Below are positions 36,125 through 44,870 of a stretch of DNA of 64,000 nucleotides, one piece after another; the stretch's first letter is position 1, and each line of letters opens with the position of its first letter. Source of the DNA: Rhodoferax sp. TH121 (lineage in GTDB: Bacteria > Pseudomonadota > Gammaproteobacteria > Burkholderiales > Burkholderiaceae_C); contig NZ_NOXW01000022.1 of NCBI RefSeq assembly GCF_002251855.1, positions 62,001-126,000 of the forward strand, in the 5' to 3' direction. Both the position numbers and the translations under genes were made by a program. Below the pieces are notes generated by a model. That model ran no database searches, was not told the origin of the DNA, and was given only the letters and a program-made list of their open reading frames with translations.

Positions 36125-36811
36125 ATGGGAAGCATCGTCACCTTCAACCGCCCCGATGGCAAAGCCGTGCAAGGCTACCTGGCCGAACCCGCCGCCGCCA
36201 ACGCGCCCGCCATCGTCGTCATCCAGGAATGGTGGGGCCTGAACGACCAGATCAAGGGCGTGGCCGACCGCCTGGCCGCTGCGGGCTTTCAGGCCCTGGT
36301 GCCCGACCTGTACCGCGGCAAATCCACCGTTGAGCAAGAAGAAGCCCACCACCTCATGACCGGCCTGGACTTTGGCGACGCCGCAGGCCAAGACATCCGC
36401 GGTGCGCTGCAGTACCTCAAGCCCCGCGCACCCAAGGTCGGCCTCACCGGCTACTGCATGGGCGGCGCGCTCACCCTGCTGGCTGCTGGCGCGCCTGAGC
36501 TGGACGCTGCGGTCGTTTGGTATGGCTGCCCCCCGCTGGACTACATCGACGCCAGCAAGATCAAGATCCCCCTGCAAGGCCACTGGGCCACGCAAGACCA
36601 GTTTTTCCCCATCGATACTGTGGACGCGCTGGAGACCAAGCTCAGCGCTGCGGGCGTGGGCTACGAGTTCCACCGCTACCTGGCCCACCACGCCTTTGCC
36701 AACGAAACCGCTGTGGGCCCCGCCCGCATTGCCGCCACGCAATACGACCCTGTGTGGGCCCAGCAAGCCTGGGACCGCACGCTGCGCTTCTTCGGCAAAC
36801 ACTTGGGCTGA
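36125..36811 (+). CDS. Dienelactone hydrolase family protein
   Basis: The alpha/beta hydrolase has the DLH nucleophile GYCMGGAL (Cys about 117), acid Asp in ATQDQF and His in HHAFAN near the end. Length (228) is standard. DLH in chlorocatechol pathways opens dienelactones to maleylacetate; no other ring-cleavage gene is nearby, so the substrate is open. ATG 36125 is supported by GAGGAG at about 36113. Confidence 0.9.
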   Translation: MGSIVTFNRPDGKAVQGYLAEPAAANAPAIVVIQEWWGLNDQIKGVADRLAAAGFQALVPDLYRGKSTVEQEEAHHLMTGLDFGDAAGQDIRGALQYLKPRAPKVGLTGYCMGGALTLLAAGAPELDAAVVWYGCPPLDYIDASKIKIPLQGHWATQDQFFPIDTVDALETKLSAAGVGYEFHRYLAHHAFANETAVGPARIAATQYDPVWAQQAWDRTLRFFGKHLG

Positions 36812-36900
36812 AACCTTCGCCTGCCCCCAAGGCGCGGTGGGGCTTGGGCACTGGGGCCACAATGGGCAACTCCCTTGCACCATTACCCCGAGAGCCCGCC

Positions 36901-37365
36901 ATGAAAACACTTGCCGCATTGCTGCTGACCTGCACCACCCTGGCCGCCAGCGCCGAAACCGTGGGCAGCGTCAGCACCACCTTCAAGCTGCTCAGCCCCA
37001 ACGACAAAGTGGTGGTCGATGTGTTTGACGACCCCGAAGTGGGCGGCGTGGCCTGCTACCTGTCGCACGCCAAAACCGGCGGCTACAAAGGTGCGCTGGG
37101 CCTGGCCGAAGACACGTCCGACGCATCCGTGGCCTGCCGCCAGGTCGGCCCCATCAGCTTCAAGGGCAAGATCGACACGCAAGACGAAGTCTTCAAGGCC
37201 AGCGCCTCCTTCCTCTTCAAGCATGTGCGCGTGGTGCGCATGGTGGACGTCAAGCGCAACACCCTGGTCTACCTGTCCTACTCCGACAAGATCATCGACG
37301 GCAGCCCCAAAAACAGCGTCACCGCCGTGCCGGTGCCTGCGGAGCTGCCGATTCCGGTGAAATAA
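36901..37365 (+). CDS. creA: CreA-family periplasmic protein
   Basis: The precursor has 154 residues with a signal peptide (about 1-18, cleaved after ASA). The mature part is conserved in CreA: DKVVVDVFDDPEVGGVACYL, GLAEDTSDASVACRQVGPI and KHVRVVRMVDVKRNTLVYL. Two Cys (about 52 and 78) may pair. Function unknown despite wide occurrence. ATG 36901 is the only start giving a signal peptide. Confidence 0.9.
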   Translation: MKTLAALLLTCTTLAASAETVGSVSTTFKLLSPNDKVVVDVFDDPEVGGVACYLSHAKTGGYKGALGLAEDTSDASVACRQVGPISFKGKIDTQDEVFKASASFLFKHVRVVRMVDVKRNTLVYLSYSDKIIDGSPKNSVTAVPVPAELPIPVK

Positions 37366-37386
37366 GGGTTGTAGGCAGCGCCGCGC

Positions 37387-37767
37387 TCAGCCCATGGGCG
37401 TGCACAGCTCCACCAGAAAGCCGTTGATGTCGGCCACATAGGCAATCGTCTGGCCCCATGACATGGTCTCTACGGGGTGCTTGAGCGTGGCACCCGCCGC
37501 CAGCGCGCGCGCCAGTGCAGCGGCCACGTCGGGGGTGCACAGTGCGATTTCGGAGCTGGCTTTGTCGGGGTCGGCCACCTGGGGTGTCTTGCCCATCTGC
37601 TGCAGCAGGCTGTGGGAGCAAAAAGCCAGTGCGGTGCTGCCCGTTTCCAGCTCGCCAAAATCGCCCCCCTCGGCCAGAAATCGCGTCTTGAAACCAAAAG
37701 CCGCTTCATAAAACTTCAGTGTGGCGGGCACGTCTGGCACGTAGAGAATGGTGTAGCCGAATTGCAT
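37387..37767 (-). CDS. VOC-family protein (lactoylglutathione-lyase-like)
   Basis: This 126-residue VOC protein has MQFGYTILYVPDVPATLKFY and a second module with AYVADINGFLVELCTP, where E-L-C-T-P is the usual metal-Glu end. Substrate not predictable. It is divergent from the AraC-type regulator (122-base gap), a frequent regulator-VOC arrangement. Confidence 0.88.
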   Translation of the reverse strand: MQFGYTILYVPDVPATLKFYEAAFGFKTRFLAEGGDFGELETGSTALAFCSHSLLQQMGKTPQVADPDKASSEIALCTPDVAAALARALAAGATLKHPVETMSWGQTIAYVADINGFLVELCTPMG

Positions 37768-37889
37768 GGCAAAGCTTTCAGTGGGTTGTGTACAGCCCGC
37801 ACGATACGCTGGGTGCCAGCCCCCGTCTTGTAAAAAACCGCCACCGCGCAGCAGCTCAATTCAACGTGTGGCATAGGCACAATCGGCCC

Positions 37890-38561
37890 ATGGCCTTGTA
37901 CACCGCCACCGTCGACGTCTGGCAGCACCACGCCCGCACCGCCCACACCACCACCGTGGTGCCCGACGGTTGTTGCGACCTCATCTGGCACGCCCTGCCA
38001 GGCCAAGCCCCGCAGTGGTTTGTCACGGACCTGGCCGACCAACGCTACGACGTGCCGGGCACGGTGGACGAGCGCTACTGGGGCTACCGCATGCAGGCGG
38101 GCACCTCCATAGACCGGGCGCGCCTGCTGGCCGCCGTGGCCGCACGGCCCGGCTGCGATGCCGACGACATCTTGCCCATCTTGCACGACTGCATACGGCT
38201 AGACGCCCCGGTACACGACGCACTGCTGGCCCTGGCCGACAGCCCTAGCGTGGCCCACGCAGCCCGCGCCCTGGGGGTGGCCGAGCGCACCTTGCAGCGC
38301 ATGGTGCGCACGGGCACCGGCCAAACGCCGGCCTACTGGAAGCGCCTGGCCCGCTTGCGCCGCGCAGCCCGCGCCATTGCGCAAGTAGCCGCACAAACAC
38401 CCCTGCAGGCCACCACACTGGCCGAGACTGCTGCCAACTGGGGCTACGTGGACCAAGCCCACATGACCCACGAGTTTCGCCGTTGGCTGGGTACCACCCC
38501 CGCTGCCCTGCGGGAGCAGACTGATTTGCACGTGGCGCTGGCGGCCACGGGGTATGGCTAG
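37890..38561 (+). CDS. AraC-family transcriptional regulator
   Basis: This 223-residue protein has an N-terminal VVPDGCCDLIW segment typical of the DUF6597 AraC subgroup. The C-terminal double HTH includes SVAHAARALGVAERTLQRMV and a second helix set WGYVDQAHMTHEFRRWLG. ATG 37890 is chosen over upstream frame positions lacking homology. Its TAG stop lies 2 bases before a 60-bp repeat. The divergent VOC gene is a probable target. Confidence 0.88.
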   Translation: MALYTATVDVWQHHARTAHTTTVVPDGCCDLIWHALPGQAPQWFVTDLADQRYDVPGTVDERYWGYRMQAGTSIDRARLLAAVAARPGCDADDILPILHDCIRLDAPVHDALLALADSPSVAHAARALGVAERTLQRMVRTGTGQTPAYWKRLARLRRAARAIAQVAAQTPLQATTLAETAANWGYVDQAHMTHEFRRWLGTTPAALREQTDLHVALAATGYG

Positions 38562-38563
38562 AG

Positions 38564-38623
38564 AAGGTTGGCCGCTGGCCCCCATGGAATATGCGCAAGC
38601 AGCTATCAATAGATGAGCGATAA
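38564..38623 (+). repeat. 60-bp dispersed repeat between araC-type and ydeI-like genes
   Basis: AAGGTTGGCCGCTGGCCCCC and ATGCGCAAGCAGCTATCAAT align ungapped to the family. Bases 38613-38615 of the element are the ATG of the ydeI-like gene. Confidence 0.85.
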
Positions 38624-39179
38624 AGCACACCATACATTCGAGTCGCCCGTGCAGCTGCACTCCTGGCTGCAGGCGCACCACGCCCGCGAGGCCGAGCTGT
38701 GGGTGCGCATCTACAAAAAAGGCACTGGCACACCGAGCGTGACGTGGGACGACTGCGTGCTGGCTTGCATCGCCTGGGGCTGGATCGACGGGCAGCGCAA
38801 GAGTTTGGACGACACTTCATTCCTGCAACGCCTGACGCCGCGCCGCGCGCGCTCCAACTGGTCGCAAAAGAACGTGCAGCATGCCGAGCGCCTGATTGCA
38901 GAGGGCCTGATGCAAGCCCCCGGCCTGGCGCAGGTAGAGGCCGCGCGCGCCGATGGCCGCTGGGCCACTGCCTACGCGGGCAGCGCCACCATGGTGATGC
39001 CGGAGGACTTTTTGGCGGCGCTGCAGCAAGACCCCGCCGCCCACGCTTTCTACGGCACTCTGAAGCGGCAGAGCCTGTTCACCATCTACTACCGGCTCAC
39101 CAGCGCCAAGCGGGCGGAGACGCGGCAGAAGCGGATGGTGGAGATATTGGCAAAGCTGGGGCGGGGTGAGAGTCTTTGA
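38613..39179 (+). CDS. YdeI/OmpD-associated family protein
   Basis: This 188-residue protein has the YdeI N-terminal domain (ELWVRIYKKGTGTPSVTWDD, ACIAWGWIDGQRKSLD) and a C-terminal bacteriocin-protection helix set (FLAALQQDPAAHAFYGTL, KRAETRQKRMVEILAKL). In enterobacteria YdeI-type proteins have been linked to resistance to cationic peptides; role here is inferred. The start codon lies inside a 60-bp repeat and no clear Shine-Dalgarno precedes it. Confidence 0.88.
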   Translation: MSDKAHHTFESPVQLHSWLQAHHAREAELWVRIYKKGTGTPSVTWDDCVLACIAWGWIDGQRKSLDDTSFLQRLTPRRARSNWSQKNVQHAERLIAEGLMQAPGLAQVEAARADGRWATAYAGSATMVMPEDFLAALQQDPAAHAFYGTLKRQSLFTIYYRLTSAKRAETRQKRMVEILAKLGRGESL

Positions 39180-39188
39180 TTTGCAAAC

Positions 39189-40427
39189 TCAGCCCTTTAC
39201 CTCCGGCTGCTCCCATCCCGGCACGTTGACCGCATAGCGCGTGGCCTTGCCCACGCCCTCTATGCGCAGCAGCCCTTTGTCTGCCAAGTCCACCAAATCC
39301 CGCGTAGCGGTGGCTTTGGAGGTGCCGGTGATCTTGGCGTATTTGTCGGTGGTCATGCCGCCCAGAAAGCCTCCACCCGAGCCCACGTGCCCCGCTTCCA
39401 GCAAGCGCTCCAGCACCTTGCGCTGCCGTTCATTGGTTTGGTATTGCGCGGCCCGCAGCCGGAACTGCGCCTTGTCAGTCGCGTCGCGCACCACGGTTTG
39501 GCTGGCGATGCACGCACGGGTAAACGCCTGCACAAACCATTGCACCCACGGCGTAGCGTCAATCGATTCGGACTCGGGCGCAACGCCGCGCAGACGCTGC
39601 GTGTAGTTCAGCGCGTCGTAGTAGGCAGAGCGGGTTTTGAGCATCTGGTGTGCCAATCCGTACACCCGCACCAGCGCTGGGCTGGCCTCTGTGTCGTGTG
39701 CGTGCATGTCTTGGGCCAGCGCCATGTCGGCCAGCGCGCGGCCCAGGCGGCCATTGCCGTCTTCAAACGGGTGAATGGATTCAAACCACAGGTGCACCAG
39801 CGCTGCGCGGGCAATGCCGTTGATGGGCTCCTTGGCCGCAACTGCGCCATCAGGCCGGGTACTTTCAAACCAAGCCAAGAACTGCGCCAGCTCCGTAGGC
39901 ACCTGGGCCGAGGGGGGCGCCTCGTAGTGCACCACCTCGCGACCCAGCGCGCCGCTGACGATCTGCATGGCATCCAGGTGGTCGCGCAGGCGCCCCACGG
40001 CAATGCGGGCGATGCCCGACGTGCCCCCGGGAAACAATGCCGACTGCCAGCGGCACAGCCGGTCCACGTCCAGCGCCGCGCTGTGGTTGGCCAGCGCGTC
40101 TTGCATCACCTGCACCAGGCCTTCCGCATGCCGGTCTGCGCCAGGCGCATCGGCCAGTGCAAGCCGGTGCGCCACCGACGAGCGCAGGGATTCCAGATTG
40201 AGTTGTTCGCCCTCAATGGCGGCGGTGGCCAGCGCCTCTTGCACCCACAGCTCGCGCTGTACTGCGTTGGCCTGCTCCAGCCCTATGGCACCCAACAGCC
40301 CCAGCAAGCGGCCTTGCTCCAGCCGCGCCTGCTCCAGCGCCGGGGCCAATGCAGCCGCATCCCACGTCAGCCGAGGCCAAGCGGGGTGCTGCCAGAGGTA
40401 GCGCAGATGTGGGGTTATGGGTGCCAT
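39189..40427 (-). CDS. Fic-family AMP-transferase with C-terminal winged helix
   Basis: Fic proteins transfer AMP from ATP to target hydroxyls. The catalytic loop is H219-PFEDGNGRLG-R230 (HxFxxGNGRxxR intact). An N-terminal inhibitory helix reads TAAIEGEQ (68-75), matching (S/T)xxxE(G/N), so it is self-inhibited class II-like. Residues about 345-400 form a winged helix (TTDKYAKITGTSKATATRDL) seen in DNA-binding Fic proteins. Its start overlaps a 28-bp palindrome with a second downstream, so autoregulation is likely. Confidence 0.93.
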   Translation of the reverse strand: MAPITPHLRYLWQHPAWPRLTWDAAALAPALEQARLEQGRLLGLLGAIGLEQANAVQRELWVQEALATAAIEGEQLNLESLRSSVAHRLALADAPGADRHAEGLVQVMQDALANHSAALDVDRLCRWQSALFPGGTSGIARIAVGRLRDHLDAMQIVSGALGREVVHYEAPPSAQVPTELAQFLAWFESTRPDGAVAAKEPINGIARAALVHLWFESIHPFEDGNGRLGRALADMALAQDMHAHDTEASPALVRVYGLAHQMLKTRSAYYDALNYTQRLRGVAPESESIDATPWVQWFVQAFTRACIASQTVVRDATDKAQFRLRAAQYQTNERQRKVLERLLEAGHVGSGGGFLGGMTTDKYAKITGTSKATATRDLVDLADKGLLRIEGVGKATRYAVNVPGWEQPEVKG

Positions 40428-40487
40428 GAGGCGTATTCTGAACGATACGGCTCAAAAAGTGAGGCGTATTTGCAAAAATACGCCTCA
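40427..40487. promoter_or_regulatory. Tandem 28-bp palindromes at the fic start
   Basis: Site 1 (40427-40454) begins TGAGGCGTAT and ends ATACGGCTCA, one mismatch between arms. Site 2 (40460-40487) begins TGAGGCGTATTT and ends AAATACGCCTCA, perfect arms around a GCAA centre. The centres are 33 bases apart. Site 1 covers the fic ATG, site 2 the DUF2130 stop. Confidence 0.75.
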
Positions 40488-41885
40488 ATCGGCGCCAGGC
40501 CCCTGCAACTCCGCAAACTTGGCCGCCATCGTGGGGTTGCCACGTGTGAGCTTTTTGATCGTCAGGTCGTCGGCCTTGTCGTTGGCCAGGCGCAGGTTGT
40601 TGGCGGACTTGTGCAGCGCTTCCTTGGTTTTTTCCAAGTCCTTGATGGCTTCGTCAATGCGTTTGACGGCTTCCTCAAAGCCTTCAGAGGCCAGGCGCCA
40701 ATTGCGCCCGAACGCCGTCTTGAACTCGTCGAGCTGGGTTTCGAACTTCGTAATGTCCACATTCTGCGAGCGCACCAGCGCCAGCTCGGACTTGTACTTC
40801 AGCGAGTTCAACGCAGCATTGCGCAAGAGCGTGATCAGCGGCACAAAAAACTGCGGCCGCACCACATACATCTTGGGGTAGCGGTGCGACACATCCACGA
40901 TGCCGCTGTTGTACAGCTCGCTCTCTGGCTCCAGCAAAGACACCAGCACCGCGTATTCGCACGCCTTCTCGGTGCGGTCCTTGTCCAGCTCTTTCAGAAA
41001 ATCTTCGTTCCGCTTTTTGGTGGCCGTTTCATCGCTCTCGTTCTTCATCTCAAACATGATGGAAACGACCTCGGTGCCCGACTCGTCCATGTCGCGAAAA
41101 ATGTAGTCACCCTTGCTGCCGGTGCGGGCGTCGTTGTCTTTTTCAAAATGCGCGCGCTGAAAGGCCGCCGCACGGATGCGGTTGAACTCAATCTCGCAGT
41201 GCTGCTCCAGCGTCTCGCCCACCATCTTGGTCGATAGCCGCGCCTTCATGTTCCGCAGGCGCTCAATCTCGCCCTCGCGGTCGCGCAGCTGCAAGGCGAA
41301 TTGCTCCTTGATGGCTTTCTCTTCCAGCTGTGTTTTGACGGTGACGAGGCTCAGGTCATTCTTCAACTCATCGCGCTCGCGGGCGACAACCCCCACCGCT
41401 TCATTCACGGCCAACTGGCGCGCTGTGTCGCTGGCCGCCAGCTTGGCTTGCAGCGCCTGAATCTCAGCGTCCTTTTTGGCGGCTTCGGCCTGCAGCGCAT
41501 GGGCCAGCTTGGCCTCGGCCAACTGGGCGGCGGCTTGGCTGTTGCTGCGCGCTTGCGCTAACTCGTTGGCCAGCGCATCGCGCTCTTTGCTCACCGTGCC
41601 CAAGGCCTCGGTGACGGCCAGCTTGCGCGCCACCTCGCCCGCGTCCAGCTGGGCCTTGAGCGCCTGAATCTCGGTGTCTTTGGCAGCCGCAGCCTTTTGC
41701 AACGCATTGGTGACCTTGGCCTCGGCCAAGGCAATAGCGTCGTGCTTTTCACGCTCAGCCAGTTCGAGGCGCTCGTGCAAAGCCTGCTCAAACTCGCCAT
41801 CGCGCACCTGCTTGAGGATGTCGGCATACCCCGCCTCGTCGATCTTGAAGGCTTTGCTGCAGTGGGGGCAGATGATTTCGTGCAT
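40485..41885 (-). CDS. DUF2130 protein: coiled-coil plus PD-(D/E)xK-like domain
   Basis: Residues 1-20 include CPHC (6-9), half of a possible zinc site. A long Ala/Glu-rich coiled coil follows (about 35-225). The DUF2130 core (about 235-400) has [10 protein letters not shown] and FEMKNESDE, the D...E-x-K pattern of restriction-endonuclease-like folds, and a downstream [10 protein letters not shown] strand. A second coiled coil closes the protein. DUF2130 proteins are widespread with unknown function; nuclease activity is inferred. The stop lies inside the palindrome in front of fic. Confidence 0.85.
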   Translation of the reverse strand: MHEIICPHCSKAFKIDEAGYADILKQVRDGEFEQALHERLELAEREKHDAIALAEAKVTNALQKAAAAKDTEIQALKAQLDAGEVARKLAVTEALGTVSKERDALANELAQARSNSQAAAQLAEAKLAHALQAEAAKKDAEIQALQAKLAASDTARQLAVNEAVGVVARERDELKNDLSLVTVKTQLEEKAIKEQFALQLRDREGEIERLRNMKARLSTKMVGETLEQHCEIEFNRIRAAAFQRAHFEKDNDARTGSKGDYIFRDMDESGTEVVSIMFEMKNESDETATKKRNEDFLKELDKDRTEKACEYAVLVSLLEPESELYNSGIVDVSHRYPKMYVVRPQFFVPLITLLRNAALNSLKYKSELALVRSQNVDITKFETQLDEFKTAFGRNWRLASEGFEEAVKRIDEAIKDLEKTKEALHKSANNLRLANDKADDLTIKKLTRGNPTMAAKFAELQGPGAD

Positions 41886-41941
41886 GGGGGGATGGGGCCT
41901 CGAGCGTACGGGCGCTACATCAAACCTTCGACTACGTCGAA

Positions 41942-42976
41942 TTATTGATGGGCGTAGAAATGATTTTTGATCGTCGTACCAATGCTACGTGCCATAGACG
42001 GAGGGACGGCATTGCCAATCTGGCGAGCCTTAGAGTTCAAATTGCCTTGAAAAATAAAATTGGTGGGAAAAGTCTGCAAGCAAGCTGCCTCGCGCGCGCT
42101 GATAGCTCGATTCTGCTCAGGATGACCAAACCGTCCATTGGAATAACTTATGCAGCGAGTGGTCAGACCCGCTGCCGGTTTGTCCCACGACAACCGACCA
42201 TAGACATCGGTGTGTCCTTTGTGATTTCGATGGCAATCCAAAAGTAGATGGTCTGGCCAGCTTTCACGGCCACCACCTTCATTAGTCGCTGCAATGCGTG
42301 CCAAATTCACTTCAGACAGTTCAGCAGCACGATGACTAGGATCAAAGGGGTCAACGCCGCCCGCCGCTAAAGGTGCTAGGTTTCCAATCCAATCCTTCAC
42401 AGTAGTGAAAGGCAGTTTCCCAGGTCCATGAGTAGCCGCAGGCAGTGCAATTGCATGATCACGGCTAGCCAACAACACAAGTCGCTCTCTAGTCTGCGGA
42501 ACGCCAAACCAGAGTGCAGGCAAAACTTTTATGTCATAGGTATAGCCGAGCTTTTTTAGTAGCGCTTCGAAGGCGGGAAGGGGGCCTTTCTGCCCTTTTA
42601 TTTTTTGCATACCAGGAACGTTTTCAATGAAAACGTACTCAGGCAGCCAATCCTTAACAAAGCGACCAAATTCCGAAAGCAGATTTCTTCGAATGTCAGT
42701 TTCGCCTTTTTGGCGATTCTGTTTCGAGAATGGTTGGCAAGGCGCACAACCAGAAAAGAGTATGGGTTCCGTACGATCTACCAGCCACGGCTGAAGCGCG
42801 GACGTCTCCAAAGTGCAAATGTCGGCCTCAATAAAAGAGGCGCTTGGGAAGTTGCTTTTGTACGTTAGAGCTGCATCTTTGTCGATGTCTAAGCCCAAGA
42901 CGATGTCCAGCCCGGCTTGCGCGAAGCCACAACTGGTACCGCCGCACCCGGAAAAAAAATCAAATACTTTGACCAT
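41942..42976 (-). CDS. DNA (cytosine-5) methyltransferase
   Basis: This 344-residue C5-methylase has all key motifs: I (DFFSGCGG), IV with catalytic Cys80 (APCQPFS), VI (FIENVPGM), VIII (QTRERLV) and X (QIGNAVPP). The target-recognition region is about 190-270 and gives no specificity by eye. It starts 2 bases after the AAA/TOPRIM gene stop, so both are cotranslated. Base composition is far more A+T-rich than neighbours. No restriction enzyme gene or vsr follows, so the ATPase may be the effector. Confidence 0.93.
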   Translation of the reverse strand: MVKVFDFFSGCGGTSCGFAQAGLDIVLGLDIDKDAALTYKSNFPSASFIEADICTLETSALQPWLVDRTEPILFSGCAPCQPFSKQNRQKGETDIRRNLLSEFGRFVKDWLPEYVFIENVPGMQKIKGQKGPLPAFEALLKKLGYTYDIKVLPALWFGVPQTRERLVLLASRDHAIALPAATHGPGKLPFTTVKDWIGNLAPLAAGGVDPFDPSHRAAELSEVNLARIAATNEGGGRESWPDHLLLDCHRNHKGHTDVYGRLSWDKPAAGLTTRCISYSNGRFGHPEQNRAISAREAACLQTFPTNFIFQGNLNSKARQIGNAVPPSMARSIGTTIKNHFYAHQ

Positions 42977-42978
42977 CT

Positions 42979-44811
42979 CTAATTCTGATGATTTAAGCGG
43001 TACTTTTCAGCGAATGTCAGAAGTCGAGTCTTTAAAGCGACCAAGTCTGGATGATTGGCTGGAATTGTGGCCAAACATCGACGCTGGGTCGCGAATATCT
43101 CGTCTGAAGTTACAGCTTCGAAAGCAGGGGTTCCAAGATCAATCCGCGCTAGCTTTTCAAAGCGCTTCTTTGGATCTGGGTCTACTATGCGCGCGGCGTT
43201 GTCGGATTTTTGCATATTTTCCCAAACAAACGCTTCGGGAATTTCCGTTCCTGGAAGATAGTCCGTGTTCCGCAACGCCCATGAAACAAACGCTCTCCGC
43301 ATTAGTTCTTGTTGTGCAATATTTGCCCCGGCTTTTCCGCCATCGACGTGGAACTGAATATCGACTTTGGTAACTCTGAGAATCTCCGCTTTGATCGTGT
43401 CTTCGTCTGCAGCAGCTATCGTTGCTGGATCCGGGAAATGTTTGGCAGGGCGTTGATCCCCATCGAAGAGCACCAGTACATTGTCGCGTGCTTCAGCCGC
43501 ATATATGGGCAAGTAGTGTCCCCAGAGTGTTTGTGAGCCTCCCGGAAAATACTGCACGTCAAATAATTCGGCAATGGCTTCTCCCTCGTTTGATAAAGCG
43601 CGTTTAACCAGTGCTTGCGCCAATATGTCCTCCACAACAACAAAAACTTTCCCAGGTATTGGTTCTCCCAAATGGAAAAAAGCCTCATCTGCCAAGGATG
43701 ACTGGCGAGGCAAGCGCACCTTGCCTGACACAGGGTCCATAGCCAGAACTTTTATGGCTTCGGGCGGTAGTTTCCTGACGATGGCTGGCGAGTGCGTAGA
43801 GATGACAACCTGATGCTTATGCTTTTTGACACTGGCGGTTAAGAAATCCACCAACCTATCTTGCGCACCAGGGTGTAGTGATACCTCTGGTTCATCCAAC
43901 AGGATTAGTGATTGATCTGGCGCTTCCATGACACTCGTCACGATTCTGACCACAGCGAATTCACCACTACCAGCGAACGCCTCCGTGTACTTCAGTCCCT
44001 CTGTAGTCATAAAGCATGAGTAAGCATCACAGTTGAACAAGCTGTGACGAATAATTTTTATTTCGGAATATTTGCGACCAAGAATTGCACCAACCGCCGC
44101 TAGCTCATCTGCAAGCAGTACGCGATTGACTCCGCCGTGAAGGCGTTCACTCTTGCGGTACTCCAGCGATTTGATTCCAGTGTCAAGAGCGCGCTTCAAA
44201 TGCGGCGCTCTTGTACGAATAAAGTCTTTTTTATTCTTTTCGGTGTTTGGTTTTGACGTTAGTTCACCGTGGTAAAAAAACTTGTCGAAAGCACTTAACG
44301 CTGCTCTAAAGTCCAAAAAGACGACATTTTTTTCAATGGTCTTCCAGCGTGTTCTGCTACGCCCATCAGGAATGGGTTGTCCCTCCAATAGCGGAGGCAT
44401 CTTATCCATGCCGTAGATAGCAAGTGGCCGAGAGGGTTCCCAATAGTCAGCGTTTTCCTCATTAGAAACTCGTGTTTTGAGTACTTCGACCACCTGTTGT
44501 GATGTAGCGTCCCACGTCCCATAAATAAAGCAGCTCGGTCGTCCACCTGTTTCCTTAATGGGATCGGTGCTAGTTGAGAACCAAAAATTCCCAAGGTTGT
44601 TGTAGCCCGGTGCTCCCCAGATCGCTCGAAGAATGGAGCTTTTATTTGTTCCATTTGCTCCCACTATCACCGTGATCGGATATGTGAAATCAACACGTGT
44701 GTCAGCAGCCAGATTTTTATACTGCGGAAACCGAATGTGCCTCACATAAGGTTCCAACTTTTTCTTTGCGAGCAAATTGAGTAGCGCGGCTCTATCCGTA
44801 GGCGATGTCAT
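42979..44811 (-). CDS. AAA15-type ATPase with C-terminal TOPRIM-like domain (OLD-like)
   Basis: The ABC/SMC-type ATPase domain has Walker A GANGTNKSS (51-59), signature-like AGSGEFAV (about 278), Walker B SLILLDEPEVSLHP and the H-loop VVISTHSPAIV. Residues about 385-500 fit a TOPRIM fold: VFVVVEDILAQALV (Glu) and LVLFDGDQRP (D-x-D). This is the architecture of OLD-family nucleases, many of which act in phage defence. The 610-residue protein is coupled to a cytosine methyltransferase. Its lower GC than the surroundings suggests acquisition by transfer. Confidence 0.88.
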   Translation of the reverse strand: MTSPTDRAALLNLLAKKKLEPYVRHIRFPQYKNLAADTRVDFTYPITVIVGANGTNKSSILRAIWGAPGYNNLGNFWFSTSTDPIKETGGRPSCFIYGTWDATSQQVVEVLKTRVSNEENADYWEPSRPLAIYGMDKMPPLLEGQPIPDGRSRTRWKTIEKNVVFLDFRAALSAFDKFFYHGELTSKPNTEKNKKDFIRTRAPHLKRALDTGIKSLEYRKSERLHGGVNRVLLADELAAVGAILGRKYSEIKIIRHSLFNCDAYSCFMTTEGLKYTEAFAGSGEFAVVRIVTSVMEAPDQSLILLDEPEVSLHPGAQDRLVDFLTASVKKHKHQVVISTHSPAIVRKLPPEAIKVLAMDPVSGKVRLPRQSSLADEAFFHLGEPIPGKVFVVVEDILAQALVKRALSNEGEAIAELFDVQYFPGGSQTLWGHYLPIYAAEARDNVLVLFDGDQRPAKHFPDPATIAAADEDTIKAEILRVTKVDIQFHVDGGKAGANIAQQELMRRAFVSWALRNTDYLPGTEIPEAFVWENMQKSDNAARIVDPDPKKRFEKLARIDLGTPAFEAVTSDEIFATQRRCLATIPANHPDLVALKTRLLTFAEKYRLNHQN

Positions 44812-44870
44812 TCTCTTATCGTTCCTTTGATTGTCAGTTCTCGCATTACTGCTGCTTATGCGTGGCTTTG

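Noticed and set aside
39387-41237. 616-codon open frame on the plus strand
   Set aside because: It runs antisense through both fic and the DUF2130 gene, crossing their intergenic operators; no domain is recognisable.
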